A stretch of DNA of 64,000 nucleotides from JBJXGV01 sp046160485 (lineage in GTDB: Bacteria; Orphanbacterota; Orphanbacteria; JBJXGV01). The notes beneath the pieces were generated by a model. That model saw only the letters and a program-made list of their open reading frames with translations. It did not search any database and was not told the origin of the DNA. The stretch is from contig JBJXGV010000010.1 in the NCBI GenBank assembly GCA_046160485.1, forward strand, positions 124,001 to 188,000. Reading direction: 5' to 3'. A program made the position numbers and the translations under genes. Position 1 is the stretch's first letter. The number at the start of each line of letters is the position of its first letter. Of this stretch, positions 8,790 to 18,060 are shown piece by piece.

Positions 8790-9815
8790 CTACAAACTCC
8801 CGCGCCCGATGCCGAGCGCGACGATGCGCTCGAGCAGCTTCGGGTAGCTCATCCCGGCCTTCGCTGCCGCCGCGGCGAACTCTTCGCGCTGCGCGATTTC
8901 GGGATTCGGATTCGCCTCGAGGAAGTAGAGCGCGCCGTCGGGACGCAACCGGTAGTCGAGCCGCGCGTAGCCGTCGAGTGCGAGCGCGCGATAGACGCGG
9001 CGCGACGTGCGTGTGATCACCGCCGCCTGCGCCGGATCGAGCGCCGCGGGTCCATCGACGATGCCGTGCTTCTCTTGATACTCGGGGTCGTGCTTCACCT
9101 TCGCGGTCGCGATCGCGACATCGCCCGGCGCCATGTTCTCGAATTTCAGCTCCCACGTCGGCAGCACTTGCAGCCGCGTGTTGCCGAGCACCGCGACATA
9201 GAGTTCGCGCCCGTCGATGAACTCTTCGATCAACGCGTCGCTCTGAATGCTCTCGTGGATGAACTTCACGCGCTCCTCGAGCTTCGCGTCGTTGTCGACG
9301 ACGGAGGCCTGCGCGATCCCGAGCGACGCTTCGTCGGTGAGGCTCTTGACGATCATCGGATACGTGAGGTGCCGCGGCTTGCGCACACGCTGCCCGCGCC
9401 GCACCGCGGCGAAGCCCGGCGAGCGCACGCGGTGGTACGCGAGAATCTTCTTCGCGAGCGCCTTGTCGCGCGCGAGCACGAGCCCGCGCGGGTTGCAGCC
9501 CGTGTACGGAACGCGCAACAGCTCGAGATAACTCGTCACGTGATGGCCGAACTCCGGCAATCCGTAAAACTCCTCGAGCAGCGAGAAGACAACGTGCGGC
9601 TTCCATTCCTCGACCGCGTCGCGAATCGGATGCAGGTCGTCGCTCACGCCGAGAGGACGCACTTCGTGACCGCGCTTTCGCAGCGTCGTGACGACGTCGT
9701 ACTCCGTTTTCCACTCGAACGCCTCGCGCTCCGTGTGGCCTTCCTGCGAGTCGGGCGGCACGAGCGCGGGGTGCATCAGCACGAGAACGCGAAGGCGTCG
9801 GCGGCTCTTCGTCAT
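8790..9815 (-). CDS. ATP-grasp ligase related to D-Ala-D-Ala ligase
   Basis: 341 aa from ATG 9815; the open frame extends far upstream but that part is antisense to the peptidase gene. The Ddl-like pre-ATP-grasp region is at about 9-110 (HVVFSLLEEFYG; YTGCNPRGLVLARDKALAKK). The ATP-grasp core has PMIVKSLTDEASLGI, IEEFIDGRELYVAVLG, and the metal-binding LEANPNPEIA (about 302-311). It probably forms an amide or ester bond between a carboxylate and an amine with ATP. Its ATG overlaps the stop of the upstream zinc-peptidase gene by 4 bases, so the two are translationally coupled. It lacks the murein-cluster context expected of a true ddl. Confidence 0.85.
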   Translation of the reverse strand: MTKSRRRLRVLVLMHPALVPPDSQEGHTEREAFEWKTEYDVVTTLRKRGHEVRPLGVSDDLHPIRDAVEEWKPHVVFSLLEEFYGLPEFGHHVTSYLELLRVPYTGCNPRGLVLARDKALAKKILAYHRVRSPGFAAVRRGQRVRKPRHLTYPMIVKSLTDEASLGIAQASVVDNDAKLEERVKFIHESIQSDALIEEFIDGRELYVAVLGNTRLQVLPTWELKFENMAPGDVAIATAKVKHDPEYQEKHGIVDGPAALDPAQAAVITRTSRRVYRALALDGYARLDYRLRPDGALYFLEANPNPEIAQREEFAAAAAKAGMSYPKLLERIVALGIGRGSL

Positions 9816-10915
9816 AGCGCGATCGACACCTGGCGGCTGTAGAGGAAATGCACGGAGCGCACCGCGAGCATTCCGGCGAAGTCGAGAATGATGCGGCGCT
9901 CGGGGCCGACGACACGGAGCCGAAGCTCGCGGCATCGCGCGATCATCGCGCGCAAGAGCTGGTCGAGAGTGAACTCGTATTCGCCGGTCCAGCGCGAGAC
10001 CGTGCGCCGGATCTCGGCGCGGTGGCGGCGCAGAAATCGCGACGCGAGTTCGCGGTCGCGGTAGCGCGGCTCGTCGCTGAAGAAGCGGCGCAGCTCGCGA
10101 TCGTACGTGCTCGGGTACGCAACGGCGTAGAGCGCCTGCTTCTCTTGATAGTAGCGCCGCAGCGTGGTGCGAATGCGCGACACCGGCTCCACGCGCGCGC
10201 GCGACCGCACGAGCGCCGTCTTCCCGCGCAGTTCCTCCATCAATTCGTCGACGTATTCGAGTTTCTTCAGCGCGGGCCAGCCGGCGTAGCGCCGCCGCCA
10301 CGTCGCGCGCGGCTGCATCCACACAGCGAACGTCTCCGCGAAATCTTCGTCGGGATGGCTCTGCGCGTAGTAGAGCCGCAGGTGCTGCACGAAGCGGCGG
10401 CTTGCGGGATTCGGCACGTACGACACGGGATACGGCGTCGACGAAACGCCGAAGAGAGATTGCCAGCGTTGGCGGCGATGCAGCTTGTAAGCATGCTGAA
10501 TCGCGTGGCCGCACTCGTGGCGCAGGATGCGCAGGCACTCTTCGCGCGTGCCGCCCTCGACCTCGAGCATCATGCTGCGTTCGAGACGCGCAAGCCGCGG
10601 GTGCACGAGATAGAAGGGAATCGCGAGCCCGGGCACGCCGTCGGGCGAAAACCAATCCTGCGAGAGCCAAACATGCGGCCGAATCGTGACGCCGCGTTGC
10701 GCCATCTCGCCGAAGAGCGTCTCGACACATTCCTCGACCCACGTGCCGTCGAGCGAGAGATCGAGATCGCAGATGCGCTGATCGAGGAGCGTCTCGCGCG
10801 GCAACAGCGCCCACGCGTGCCGTCGCACGCGGCGCGCCGGCGTGCGCGACGCGGCGCGCCCGCGCGCGCTCGCACGCGATCCAGCCTTCCTTCTCGGCGA
10901 TGTCGGCGATGTCAT
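9812..10915 (-). CDS. Putative zinc metallopeptidase (gluzincin-like), partner of ATP-grasp ligase
   Basis: 367 aa. A basic N-terminus of about 30 residues precedes the domain. The zinc motif HECGHAIQHAY (His133, Glu134, His137) is followed by HPDEDFAETFAVW, in which Glu194 (or Glu190) is the likely third ligand. The pattern fits the 'putative zinc-binding metallopeptidase' group rather than a secreted protease: no signal peptide or membrane segment is seen. The C-terminal half is helix-rich and highly charged. The stop overlaps the ATP-grasp start (ATGA), which argues for a two-protein pathway, perhaps making and trimming a peptide-like tag. That role is inference. Confidence 0.75.
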   Translation of the reverse strand: MTSPTSPRRKAGSRASARGRAASRTPARRVRRHAWALLPRETLLDQRICDLDLSLDGTWVEECVETLFGEMAQRGVTIRPHVWLSQDWFSPDGVPGLAIPFYLVHPRLARLERSMMLEVEGGTREECLRILRHECGHAIQHAYKLHRRQRWQSLFGVSSTPYPVSYVPNPASRRFVQHLRLYYAQSHPDEDFAETFAVWMQPRATWRRRYAGWPALKKLEYVDELMEELRGKTALVRSRARVEPVSRIRTTLRRYYQEKQALYAVAYPSTYDRELRRFFSDEPRYRDRELASRFLRRHRAEIRRTVSRWTGEYEFTLDQLLRAMIARCRELRLRVVGPERRIILDFAGMLAVRSVHFLYSRQVSIAL

Positions 10916-10949
10916 GCCTGCCTATCCTGCGGCACGGGGGCAGCGCGTT

Positions 10950-12569
10950 TCAACTCCGGACCGCGAGCGCCGGCACGTGCGTGCGCCACCAGTTCTGCGC
11001 GTGCTGCTCCGTCCACGCGCCGGCCGACTCCTGACAGCGCGCAAGCCGCCGCGCCAATTCGAGCGACGATGCGGGACGGCGCGCGGGATCCTTCTCGAGG
11101 CACGCGAGAATGATGCGCTCAAGCTCTCGGTCCACCGGCAGCTCCGAGCGCGTCGACGGCGGCGGCGGCGGATCCTTGACGTGCTTCAGAATCACAGCCA
11201 TCGGCGAACTCCCCTCGAAGACGAGATGCCCCGTGAGGAGCCAGTAGCCGACGCAGCCGAGCGCATAGATGTCGACGCGCGGATCGATGCCGCCCTCGCC
11301 GCTCGCCATCTCGGGCGCCATGAACGCCGGCGTGCCGCTCATGAATCCTTCTTGCGTGAGCTGCGTGCGCGTTCCGTCCGATTGCGCGCTCGCGGCGACG
11401 AGCCCGAAGTCGAGCACCTTCACGAAGTCGTACTCCTGGCCGCGCCGGCACGCGAAAATGTTCGCGGGCTTGATGTCGCGATGAACCATTCCCGCGACGT
11501 GCGCGTCGTGCAGCGAGTGGCACGCCTGCCGCAGAATGTGCACGACACGCTCGCCCGGCAGCGGTCCGTGCCGCTCGACGAGCCGCTTGAGGTCGATCCC
11601 TTCGAGCAGCTCCATCACGTAGTAAAACGTGCCGTCGTCAGTGATGCCGAAGTCGTAGAGATCGATCGTGTGCGGCGAGCCGAGCGCGGCGGTGGCTTGC
11701 GCCTCGCGCTCGAAACGCTTGCGTGCCGTCGTGCGCGTCGCCTCGTCGCGGCCGAGCGCGTCGCCGCGAATCAGCTTGATCGCTGCCGGCCGCGCGAGAA
11801 GCCGGTGCTTCGCGCGCCACACCTCGCCCATTCCGCCCGCGCCGATGCGCTCGACGAGTTGATAGCTCCCCATGCGGCGAGCGTCTGCCGCCGCGCGGCT
11901 CAGCTTGTAGTAGAAGAGCGCCGACCAGTGCGCGAGCGCCGCCGCGATATACGCCGGGAAGAAGACGACCGCGGCGAAGCGCGCCGCGCTCGCCCATGTC
12001 ATTCCGGGAGGAAGCGAGTTGGCGAGCCCCGACAACGTCACGATGATCGGACCCGTGGAGGCCGCGGTGAGGGAGGCGAAGAGAATCTTGCGCGGCGAGG
12101 CCGGCATGAGCGTCGGAAAGACGAGAATCCAGACGCAGACCCACGGGACGCCCTCGGCGTGCATCGCGTCGGTCACGCGCGACTCCCAGCCCCAGTAGCC
12201 CGCGTTGATCCCGATCGCCCCGATGATCGCGAACGCGACGGCCGCGATCGGAAGATGCGACGGCGGAATGTTGCGTAAGCGGCAGCGCGTGAAAACGCCG
12301 AGCGCCCAGGTGATCGAAATTCCGGCGATGATGAAGGACCGTGCCGGCAGGCGGACGTCGCTGTGGAGCGATTCAAGGAACCACGAGATGGAGAACGCGA
12401 GGAAATAGACGACGGCGTACGAAAAGGCGGCCCACCCGAGACGCAGGTAGGCCTCGCGATGCGTTTCGTGATCGAGCTCGGCGAAGTCGGTCGTGGCGCT
12501 CGAGCCGCGCGACCCGCCCGTATCGCTCGACTGCCGCTTCGTCAGCAGTGTGACGTCGTGTCGCTCCAC
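10950..12569 (-). CDS. Membrane-bound serine/threonine protein kinase with N-terminal membrane domain
   Basis: 539 aa. The N-terminal 205 residues hold about six hydrophobic helices (about 44-64, 78-94, 105-124, 142-158, 162-181, 184-205), an unusual position since bacterial kinases of this type normally have the kinase first. The kinase domain follows: glycine loop GAGGMGEV (223-230), Lys245, HRDIKPAN (343-350), DFG (367-369), and GTPAFMAPE as the activation-segment end. All catalytic residues are present. The membrane part may be a sensor. It is transcribed just upstream of the peptidase/ATP-grasp pair (34-base gap), so co-transcription is possible. Confidence 0.88.
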   Translation of the reverse strand: MERHDVTLLTKRQSSDTGGSRGSSATTDFAELDHETHREAYLRLGWAAFSYAVVYFLAFSISWFLESLHSDVRLPARSFIIAGISITWALGVFTRCRLRNIPPSHLPIAAVAFAIIGAIGINAGYWGWESRVTDAMHAEGVPWVCVWILVFPTLMPASPRKILFASLTAASTGPIIVTLSGLANSLPPGMTWASAARFAAVVFFPAYIAAALAHWSALFYYKLSRAAADARRMGSYQLVERIGAGGMGEVWRAKHRLLARPAAIKLIRGDALGRDEATRTTARKRFEREAQATAALGSPHTIDLYDFGITDDGTFYYVMELLEGIDLKRLVERHGPLPGERVVHILRQACHSLHDAHVAGMVHRDIKPANIFACRRGQEYDFVKVLDFGLVAASAQSDGTRTQLTQEGFMSGTPAFMAPEMASGEGGIDPRVDIYALGCVGYWLLTGHLVFEGSSPMAVILKHVKDPPPPPSTRSELPVDRELERIILACLEKDPARRPASSLELARRLARCQESAGAWTEQHAQNWWRTHVPALAVRS

Positions 12570-12728
12570 ACTCCTCCTTCATTGCCGATCGATGCGCTCC
12601 TCGGCGCGGATCCAGCCGCGTCGCGATCCGGCGCTTCAATTTGGCAGAGTAACACGCGCAGCAAGCCCTTCGTGCTACACTCGCCGACCCACAACACACA
12701 CGGACGAAGCGAGAGGGAAGGAAACGTC

Positions 12729-13265
12729 ATGACCGCACGATCGAAGCTGCTCACTGTGAAGCCAGAACCTGGCGAGTGCGCGCCGTACTACCGTGGTTAC
12801 GTCGACCAGGTCCCCGAAACCGACGTGATCGCAATCCTCGAAGATCAGATCGCTTTGCGGGCGCAGCTCCTCGCGCAGCTCAGCGATGAGAAGGCGCGCT
12901 TCCGCTACGCGGACGGCAAATGGAGCATCAAGGAGATCGTCGGGCATCTCTCCGATGCGGAGCGCATCTTCGCGTATCGCGCGCTGCGGATCGCTCGCGG
13001 CGACGCGACGCCGCTCTCCGGCTTCGAGCAAGACGACTACGTGGCGGCCACGAACTTCGATCGGCGCCCGTTTCCCGAGCTTCTCGACGAACTCGACACC
13101 GTGCGCCGCGCAAGCCTTTCGCTCTTCCGCAGCCTCACCGACGACGAACTGATGCGCAAGGGGACGGCAAGCGACAATCCGTTCGTCGCGCGCGTGATTC
13201 CGTTCATCATCGCCGGACACGAAATCCACCACATCCGCATACTCCGAGAAAGATACCTTTCATGA
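12729..13265 (+). CDS. DinB-like four-helix-bundle protein
   Basis: 178 aa from ATG 12729 (GGGAAGGAAACGTC upstream). The DinB_2 pattern is visible: KWSIKEIVGHLSDAERIFAYR (His of VGHLSD) and the C-terminal AGHEIHHIRILRERY, which supply the usual three-His metal site. Family members include metal-dependent thiol transferases; most have unknown substrates. Its stop overlaps the typA start (ATGA), so the two are translationally coupled. Confidence 0.85.
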   Translation: MTARSKLLTVKPEPGECAPYYRGYVDQVPETDVIAILEDQIALRAQLLAQLSDEKARFRYADGKWSIKEIVGHLSDAERIFAYRALRIARGDATPLSGFEQDDYVAATNFDRRPFPELLDELDTVRRASLSLFRSLTDDELMRKGTASDNPFVARVIPFIIAGHEIHHIRILRERYLS

Positions 13266-15082
13266 ATCTCTCGCCCGACAAGATCCGCAACCTCGCCCTC
13301 GTCGCGCACGTCGACCACGGCAAAACCACGCTCGTCGACGCGATGCTTTACCAGAGCGGCATCTTCCGCGCGAACGAAGCGATCGTCGAACGCGTCATGG
13401 ACTCGAACGACCTCGAGCGCGAGAAGGGGATCACGATTCTCGCGAAGAACACGTCGGTGCGTTTCGGCGAGATCAAGGTCAACATCGTCGACACGCCTGG
13501 GCACGCCGACTTCGGCGGCGAGGTCGAACGCACGCTCACGATGGTCGACGGGATTCTCCTGCTCGTCGACGCGTCGGAGGGACCGCTCCCGCAGACGCGC
13601 TTCGTTCTGAAGAAGGCGCTCGAACTCGCGCTTCCGTCGATCGTGGTGATGAACAAGATCGATCGCAAGGACGCACGGCCCGCCGAAGTGCTCAACGAGA
13701 TTTACGATCTCTACATCGATCTCGGTGCGACGGAGGAGCAGCTCGAGTTCCCGATCCTCTACACGAACGCGCGCGCCGGAACGGTGCGATTCACGCCCGA
13801 CGGCGAGGAGACGAACCTCACGCCGCTCTTCGACCAGATCGTGAAGACGATTCCGCCGCCGCGCGTTTCGGAGAACGGAGCGCTGCAAGTGCTCATCACG
13901 AACCTCGACTACAACGACTTCGTCGGGCGGCTCGCTATCGGGCGCATCGTCTCGGGAACGATCGGCGATCGCGCCGACGTGAGCGTCTGCCGCCACGACG
14001 GGACGTTCGCGAAGGCGCGCATCACGCGGCTCTTCGTGTTCGAAGGCCTCGAGCGCGTCGAGGTCGACGCGGCGCCGCCGGGCGAGATCATCGCGGTAGC
14101 CGGCATTAGCGACATTTCCATCGGCGAGACGATCGCCGACCCGGAAAATCCGCAGGCGTTGCCGCCTCTGCACGTCGACGAGCCGACCGTGGCGATGATG
14201 TTCGCGGTCAACACCTCGCCCTACGCGGGCCGCGACGGCCGCTACGTCACGACGCGCCACCTGCGCGAGCGGCTCGAGAAGGAGCTGCTCACGAACGTGA
14301 GCCTTCGCCTCGATCCGACCGACACGCCCGACAACTTCATGGTGTCGGGGCGCGGCGAATTGCAGCTCGCGATCCTCATCGAGACGATGCGCCGCGAAGG
14401 ATTCGAGATCGCCGTGTCGAAGCCGACCGCGATCACGAAGGAAGTCGACGGCCGCAAGATGGAACCGATGGAGAGCGTCTTCATCGACTGCCCCGAGGAG
14501 TACGTGGGCGTCGTCACGCAGAAGCTCTCGATGCGCAAGGGCGAGATGCTCGCGATGGTCAACCACGGCACGGGGCGTGTGCGGCTCGATTTCCGCATCC
14601 CGTCGCGCGGGCTCATCGGTTATCGCAGCCAGTTCCTCACCGACACGCGCGGCACGGGCCTGCTCAACCATTTGTTCGAGGGGTTCGCCGAGTGGCGCGG
14701 GACGATCGAGGGGCGCGTCAGCGGCGCGCTCGTCGCCGACCGCACCGGCCGCTCGACCGCGTGGTCGATCGAGCGCATCCAAGACCGCGGCGTCATGTTC
14801 ATCCACCCGGGCACCGAGGTGTACGAGGGGATGATCGTCGGCGAGAACTCGCGGCCGCGCGACATCGACGTGAACATCGTGAAGGAGAAACACCTCACGA
14901 ACATTCGGCGCTCGACGGCGGAAGAGGCGATTCAGCTCGTGCCGCCGAAGGAGCTGTCGCTCGAAGAGGCGCTCGAGTTCCTCAAGGACGACGAGCTGCT
15001 CGAGGTGACGCCGAAGTCGCTGCGGCTGCGGAAGCGCATACTGCCCGCCGTCAAGCGCGCGACGGTGAAACGCGCGGGCTAG
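13262..15082 (+). CDS. typA: Translational GTPase TypA/BipA
   Basis: 606 aa, full length. GTPase motifs: G1 AHVDHGKTTL (13-22), G2 region EREKGITILAKN, G3 DTPGHADFGGE, and G4 VVMNKIDRKDARP. Domains EF-G III/V-like and the TypA-specific C-terminus (GGLIGYRSQFLTDTRGTG-like; here SRGLIGYRSQF) follow. It acts on the ribosome, assisting 50S assembly under stress or cold. The start overlaps the dinB-like gene stop. A membrane glycosyltransferase begins 7 bases after its stop. Confidence 0.97.
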   Translation: MNLSPDKIRNLALVAHVDHGKTTLVDAMLYQSGIFRANEAIVERVMDSNDLEREKGITILAKNTSVRFGEIKVNIVDTPGHADFGGEVERTLTMVDGILLLVDASEGPLPQTRFVLKKALELALPSIVVMNKIDRKDARPAEVLNEIYDLYIDLGATEEQLEFPILYTNARAGTVRFTPDGEETNLTPLFDQIVKTIPPPRVSENGALQVLITNLDYNDFVGRLAIGRIVSGTIGDRADVSVCRHDGTFAKARITRLFVFEGLERVEVDAAPPGEIIAVAGISDISIGETIADPENPQALPPLHVDEPTVAMMFAVNTSPYAGRDGRYVTTRHLRERLEKELLTNVSLRLDPTDTPDNFMVSGRGELQLAILIETMRREGFEIAVSKPTAITKEVDGRKMEPMESVFIDCPEEYVGVVTQKLSMRKGEMLAMVNHGTGRVRLDFRIPSRGLIGYRSQFLTDTRGTGLLNHLFEGFAEWRGTIEGRVSGALVADRTGRSTAWSIERIQDRGVMFIHPGTEVYEGMIVGENSRPRDIDVNIVKEKHLTNIRRSTAEEAIQLVPPKELSLEEALEFLKDDELLEVTPKSLRLRKRILPAVKRATVKRAG

Positions 15083-15089
15083 CGACCGC

Positions 15090-16760
15090 ATGGGCCGCTT
15101 CGTGCGAGGACGGCGCGAGTTCTTCATCCTGCTCGCGATCCTCGTGACGGCGGCTAGCCTGCGTCTCTGGCAGCTCGGCTCCGCCTCACCGCCCGGACTC
15201 AACCAAGACGAGGCGGTCACGATCTGGAACGCGCAGTGCCTATTGAAGACGGGACACGATCATTCCGGCTTCGCGTGGCCGACCTTCTACACGCGCGCCT
15301 TCGGCGACAACCCCACCACTCTCTTCACGTACTTCCTCATCCCGTTCGAGGCGATCGGCGGGATGAGCGTTCTGACGGCGCGCCTCGCCGTGGCGATCGC
15401 CGGCATCGCGACGGTTCTTCTCGTGGCGTACATCGGCACGCGGATGTTCGGGAGTGCGACGGGACTCGCGGCTGCGGCGCTCCTCGCGCTCAGCCCGTGG
15501 CACGTACAACAAAGCCGCTGGGCGGCCGACCCCGCGCTCACGCCCTTCCTCGTCTCCCTCTGCTGGGCGGCGCTCCTTTGGGCGCGGTTTCCGATCGCTC
15601 GCGATGACGCCGATTCTCCGGAACCGATGCGAGCCGCGCTCGCCGGCGCCATCTTCGGCGTGTCGAGCTATGGGTACCCGTCGATGCGGCTCTTTCTGCC
15701 GCTCTTCCTGGCGGCCATCGCTCTCTTGGCGCGACATCGACTGGCGCTCGTAGCCCGTTCGCGCCGCGGGGCCTTCGCGCTTTTCGCGTTCGCCGGAACC
15801 TGGCTCGCCGCGTTCGGCCCCCTCGTCTGGAGGCACGCCACCGACCCGGAGATCAACAAACGCGCGCTCACGAACTGGGTTTGGGCTGCGACGGATTCTT
15901 CTGCAGAGAAGGCTCTCGCGGTTGTCGAGCGCTTTCTCGCCCACTTCAATGTCTCGTGGCTGTTCGTTCACTCGAAGATGCTCGACTTCATCGCGCCGCC
16001 CGCCGGCGGCTATCTCGACTGGTACGTCCTCCCTCTGCTCGTGGCCGGCGTCGCCGCCGCGGCACTGAAGGCCAGGTCGGCGGCGCCGTACCGGATCCTG
16101 CTCGCCGCATTCGTTCTCTATCCGGTCGGAGACTGCCTCAATTCGGCCGAGTCGCTGCATCCGCTACGGAGTCTCGCCGGACTCTGCGGTCTCGTGCTGA
16201 CCGCCGCCGCCGGCGCGATCGAGGCGTGGCGATGGTTCCGCGCGCGAACACCGCGCGCCGCGACGATCGCCGCCGCAATCTTCCTCGCTATCGCCGTCGC
16301 GTCGCACGTGCGCGGCTATCGCGCCTTCTTCGGCGAGTTCAACGATCGACCGTGGACGCGTGCGGCGTTCCATGTGGACTTGGTGGAGGCGTGCGAGTGG
16401 CTTCGGCCGCGCCTCGATCGAACGGATGCGGTCTTCTGCACGGCCGCCGGCATGAACATGCCGTACGTCGTCGCGATGGTCGCTCTCGGGTACGATGCTC
16501 GCCAGTGGTTCCGCGACGAGCGGCGGACGTTTCTGGTCGACGAGTGGGAGTACCACAGCCAGGTCGGGAAGATCTACTTCATGTACGTGGGGCACGATGA
16601 CACGCACGACGCGGCGTGGGACGCGCTTGCGGCGAATGCCACTGAAGATCGAGTCGTCGTCATCGCGCGCCCCGGCGAGATCACGCTCGAGAACCCCGTT
16701 CACGTCATCCGCGACGACGAGGGCGAGCCGCGCCTCCTGATCTACGAAACGACGCTCTAG
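15090..16760 (+). CDS. GT-C fold membrane glycosyltransferase (ArnT/PMT_2-like)
   Basis: 556 aa with about eleven membrane helices in the first 410 residues and a soluble C-terminal region. The first periplasmic loop carries the acidic catalytic pair of the superfamily (LNQDEAVTIWNA, about 36-47), and LALSPWHVQQSRWA (about 128-141) is typical of ArnT/PMT-like loops. These enzymes transfer a sugar from a polyprenyl-phosphate donor at the outer face of the cytoplasmic membrane. The acceptor is unknown. The gene starts 7 bases after typA. Confidence 0.83.
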   Translation: MGRFVRGRREFFILLAILVTAASLRLWQLGSASPPGLNQDEAVTIWNAQCLLKTGHDHSGFAWPTFYTRAFGDNPTTLFTYFLIPFEAIGGMSVLTARLAVAIAGIATVLLVAYIGTRMFGSATGLAAAALLALSPWHVQQSRWAADPALTPFLVSLCWAALLWARFPIARDDADSPEPMRAALAGAIFGVSSYGYPSMRLFLPLFLAAIALLARHRLALVARSRRGAFALFAFAGTWLAAFGPLVWRHATDPEINKRALTNWVWAATDSSAEKALAVVERFLAHFNVSWLFVHSKMLDFIAPPAGGYLDWYVLPLLVAGVAAAALKARSAAPYRILLAAFVLYPVGDCLNSAESLHPLRSLAGLCGLVLTAAAGAIEAWRWFRARTPRAATIAAAIFLAIAVASHVRGYRAFFGEFNDRPWTRAAFHVDLVEACEWLRPRLDRTDAVFCTAAGMNMPYVVAMVALGYDARQWFRDERRTFLVDEWEYHSQVGKIYFMYVGHDDTHDAAWDALAANATEDRVVVIARPGEITLENPVHVIRDDEGEPRLLIYETTL

Positions 16761-16841
16761 GATCTCGGACTCTCCGGGCGTGCGCACCGGCTGAACGCGT
16801 CTCTTGTTGTTCGGATTCAGGAGATGCCATAGGATCGCCGC

Positions 16842-17921
16842 GTGACGACACGCCGCCTCTTGCTCCTCGGCCTTTTTCTCGTCTCGCTCTACTTCGTCTT
16901 TCTCGTCTTAAAGCCGCTCATTCCCGGAATCGCGTGGGCCGTCGTGCTCGTCACGGCGTTCTATCCGCTCTATACGCGTCTCGTGCGGCTCTTGCGCGGC
17001 CGCGAGTGGGGCGCCTCGATTCTCATGTCGGCGTTCGTCGCCGCCGCGATCGTCCTTCCGCTCTTCCTCGCCGCGGTCCGCATCGTGCGATCGATCGAAA
17101 GCGTGTATCGATTCTTCGAGCGGCGCGTCTCGTCGGGCGTAGGCCCCGACCCGGTGCAGCAGATCTACGCCGTGCTCGATCAAGTCCGAGCGTTCCTCGG
17201 CCAGTTCATCGACGTCTCGAAGATCGATCTGCAAGCGAGTCTCGTGAAGGGACTGCAAGACATCGGCACGTCGCTCTCGGCGAAAACCGGCGCGCTCATC
17301 GGCAACGCACTCACGACCGTGCTCACCGTTTTCGTGATGCTCGTGACGATGGCGTTTCTGTTCAAGGAGTCGCGGCGCATCGTCGACTACGTCCGTCGCA
17401 ACCTGCCGCTCGCTGACGACGACCGGACGCGCGTGATCACCGAGTTCCAGTCGGTGATCGAAGCCGTGTTCTACGGCGTCATGTTGACGGCACTCATACA
17501 GGCCACGATCGGCGGTATCGGCTGCGCGCTCGCCGGACTTCCGAACCCGTTCACTCTCGGCGCCGCGATGTTCTTCTGCGCGCTCCTGCCGATCGGCGGC
17601 ACGTCGCTCGTCTGGCTGCCCGCCGGCATCTACCTGATCATGAAGGACCACGTCGGCGCCGGCGTGTTTCTGCTGCTCTGGGGCGGCCTCGTCGTCAGCA
17701 TGATCGACAACGTGCTCAAGCCGATCTTCATCAAGGGCCGCACGCGCATGCACCTCTTGCTCGTCTCGTTCGGCATCTTCGGCGGCCTCTCCGCGTTCGG
17801 CTTCATCGGCCTCTTCGTCGGGCCGCTCGTGATCGCACTGTTTCTCTTCTTGCTCGACGTCGTGCGTCGCGAGGGGATGGCGCCGACGGCGCACGATTCC
17901 AGTCCGACTGCCACGGAGTGA
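16842..17921 (+). CDS. AI-2E family transporter (PerM/TqsA type)
   Basis: 359 aa from GTG 16842. The family plan is clear: two N-terminal helices (about 5-35), a helix at about 60-80, a cytoplasmic amphipathic region, then four to five helices. The hallmarks are GALIGNALTTVLTVFVMLVTM (first conserved helix) and VSMIDNVLKPIFIKGRTRMH near the C-terminus. Members are proposed to export autoinducer-2 or act as Na+/H+ antiporters; which applies here is unknown. A hairpin follows the stop. Confidence 0.88.
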   Translation: MTTRRLLLLGLFLVSLYFVFLVLKPLIPGIAWAVVLVTAFYPLYTRLVRLLRGREWGASILMSAFVAAAIVLPLFLAAVRIVRSIESVYRFFERRVSSGVGPDPVQQIYAVLDQVRAFLGQFIDVSKIDLQASLVKGLQDIGTSLSAKTGALIGNALTTVLTVFVMLVTMAFLFKESRRIVDYVRRNLPLADDDRTRVITEFQSVIEAVFYGVMLTALIQATIGGIGCALAGLPNPFTLGAAMFFCALLPIGGTSLVWLPAGIYLIMKDHVGAGVFLLLWGGLVVSMIDNVLKPIFIKGRTRMHLLLVSFGIFGGLSAFGFIGLFVGPLVIALFLFLLDVVRREGMAPTAHDSSPTATE

Positions 17922-17944
17922 TCGGTGCGCGCCGGAGACGGCCG

Positions 17945-17963
17945 GCCGGATCCACGATCCGGC
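17945..17963 (+). terminator. Short GC hairpin after the AI-2E transporter
   Basis: A perfect 8-bp stem (17945-17952 with 17956-17963) has a CAC loop and is followed by TTAAGT. It lies between convergent genes. A second, longer inverted repeat (17997-18004 with 18040-18047) lies nearer the formate ligase end and could serve the opposite strand. Confidence 0.5.
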
Positions 17964-18060
17964 TTAAGTCCGTTCGGACAGTTCTCCGCTAGTTGAGCGG
18001 GCGGCGCAGCACAGCCAATGGCCGAGATGGCCGAGCGCTCCGCCCGCGATCCAGACGCGC

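Noticed and set aside
8790..10814. A 674-codon minus-strand frame as one ATP-grasp fusion
   Set aside because: Residues before the ATG at 9815 are an alternate frame of the zinc-peptidase gene and look like low-complexity shadow.
12641..12681. Promoter upstream of the DinB-like gene (TTGGCA and TACACT)
   Set aside because: The spacing between the two boxes is 29 bases, far from 16-18.
18008..18060. tRNA-Ser/Leu-like string (GAGATGGCCGAGCG) before the formate ligase gene
   Set aside because: Only the D-arm resemblance is present; no anticodon arm, T-arm (GTTCGA) or acceptor pairing can be built before the coding region begins.
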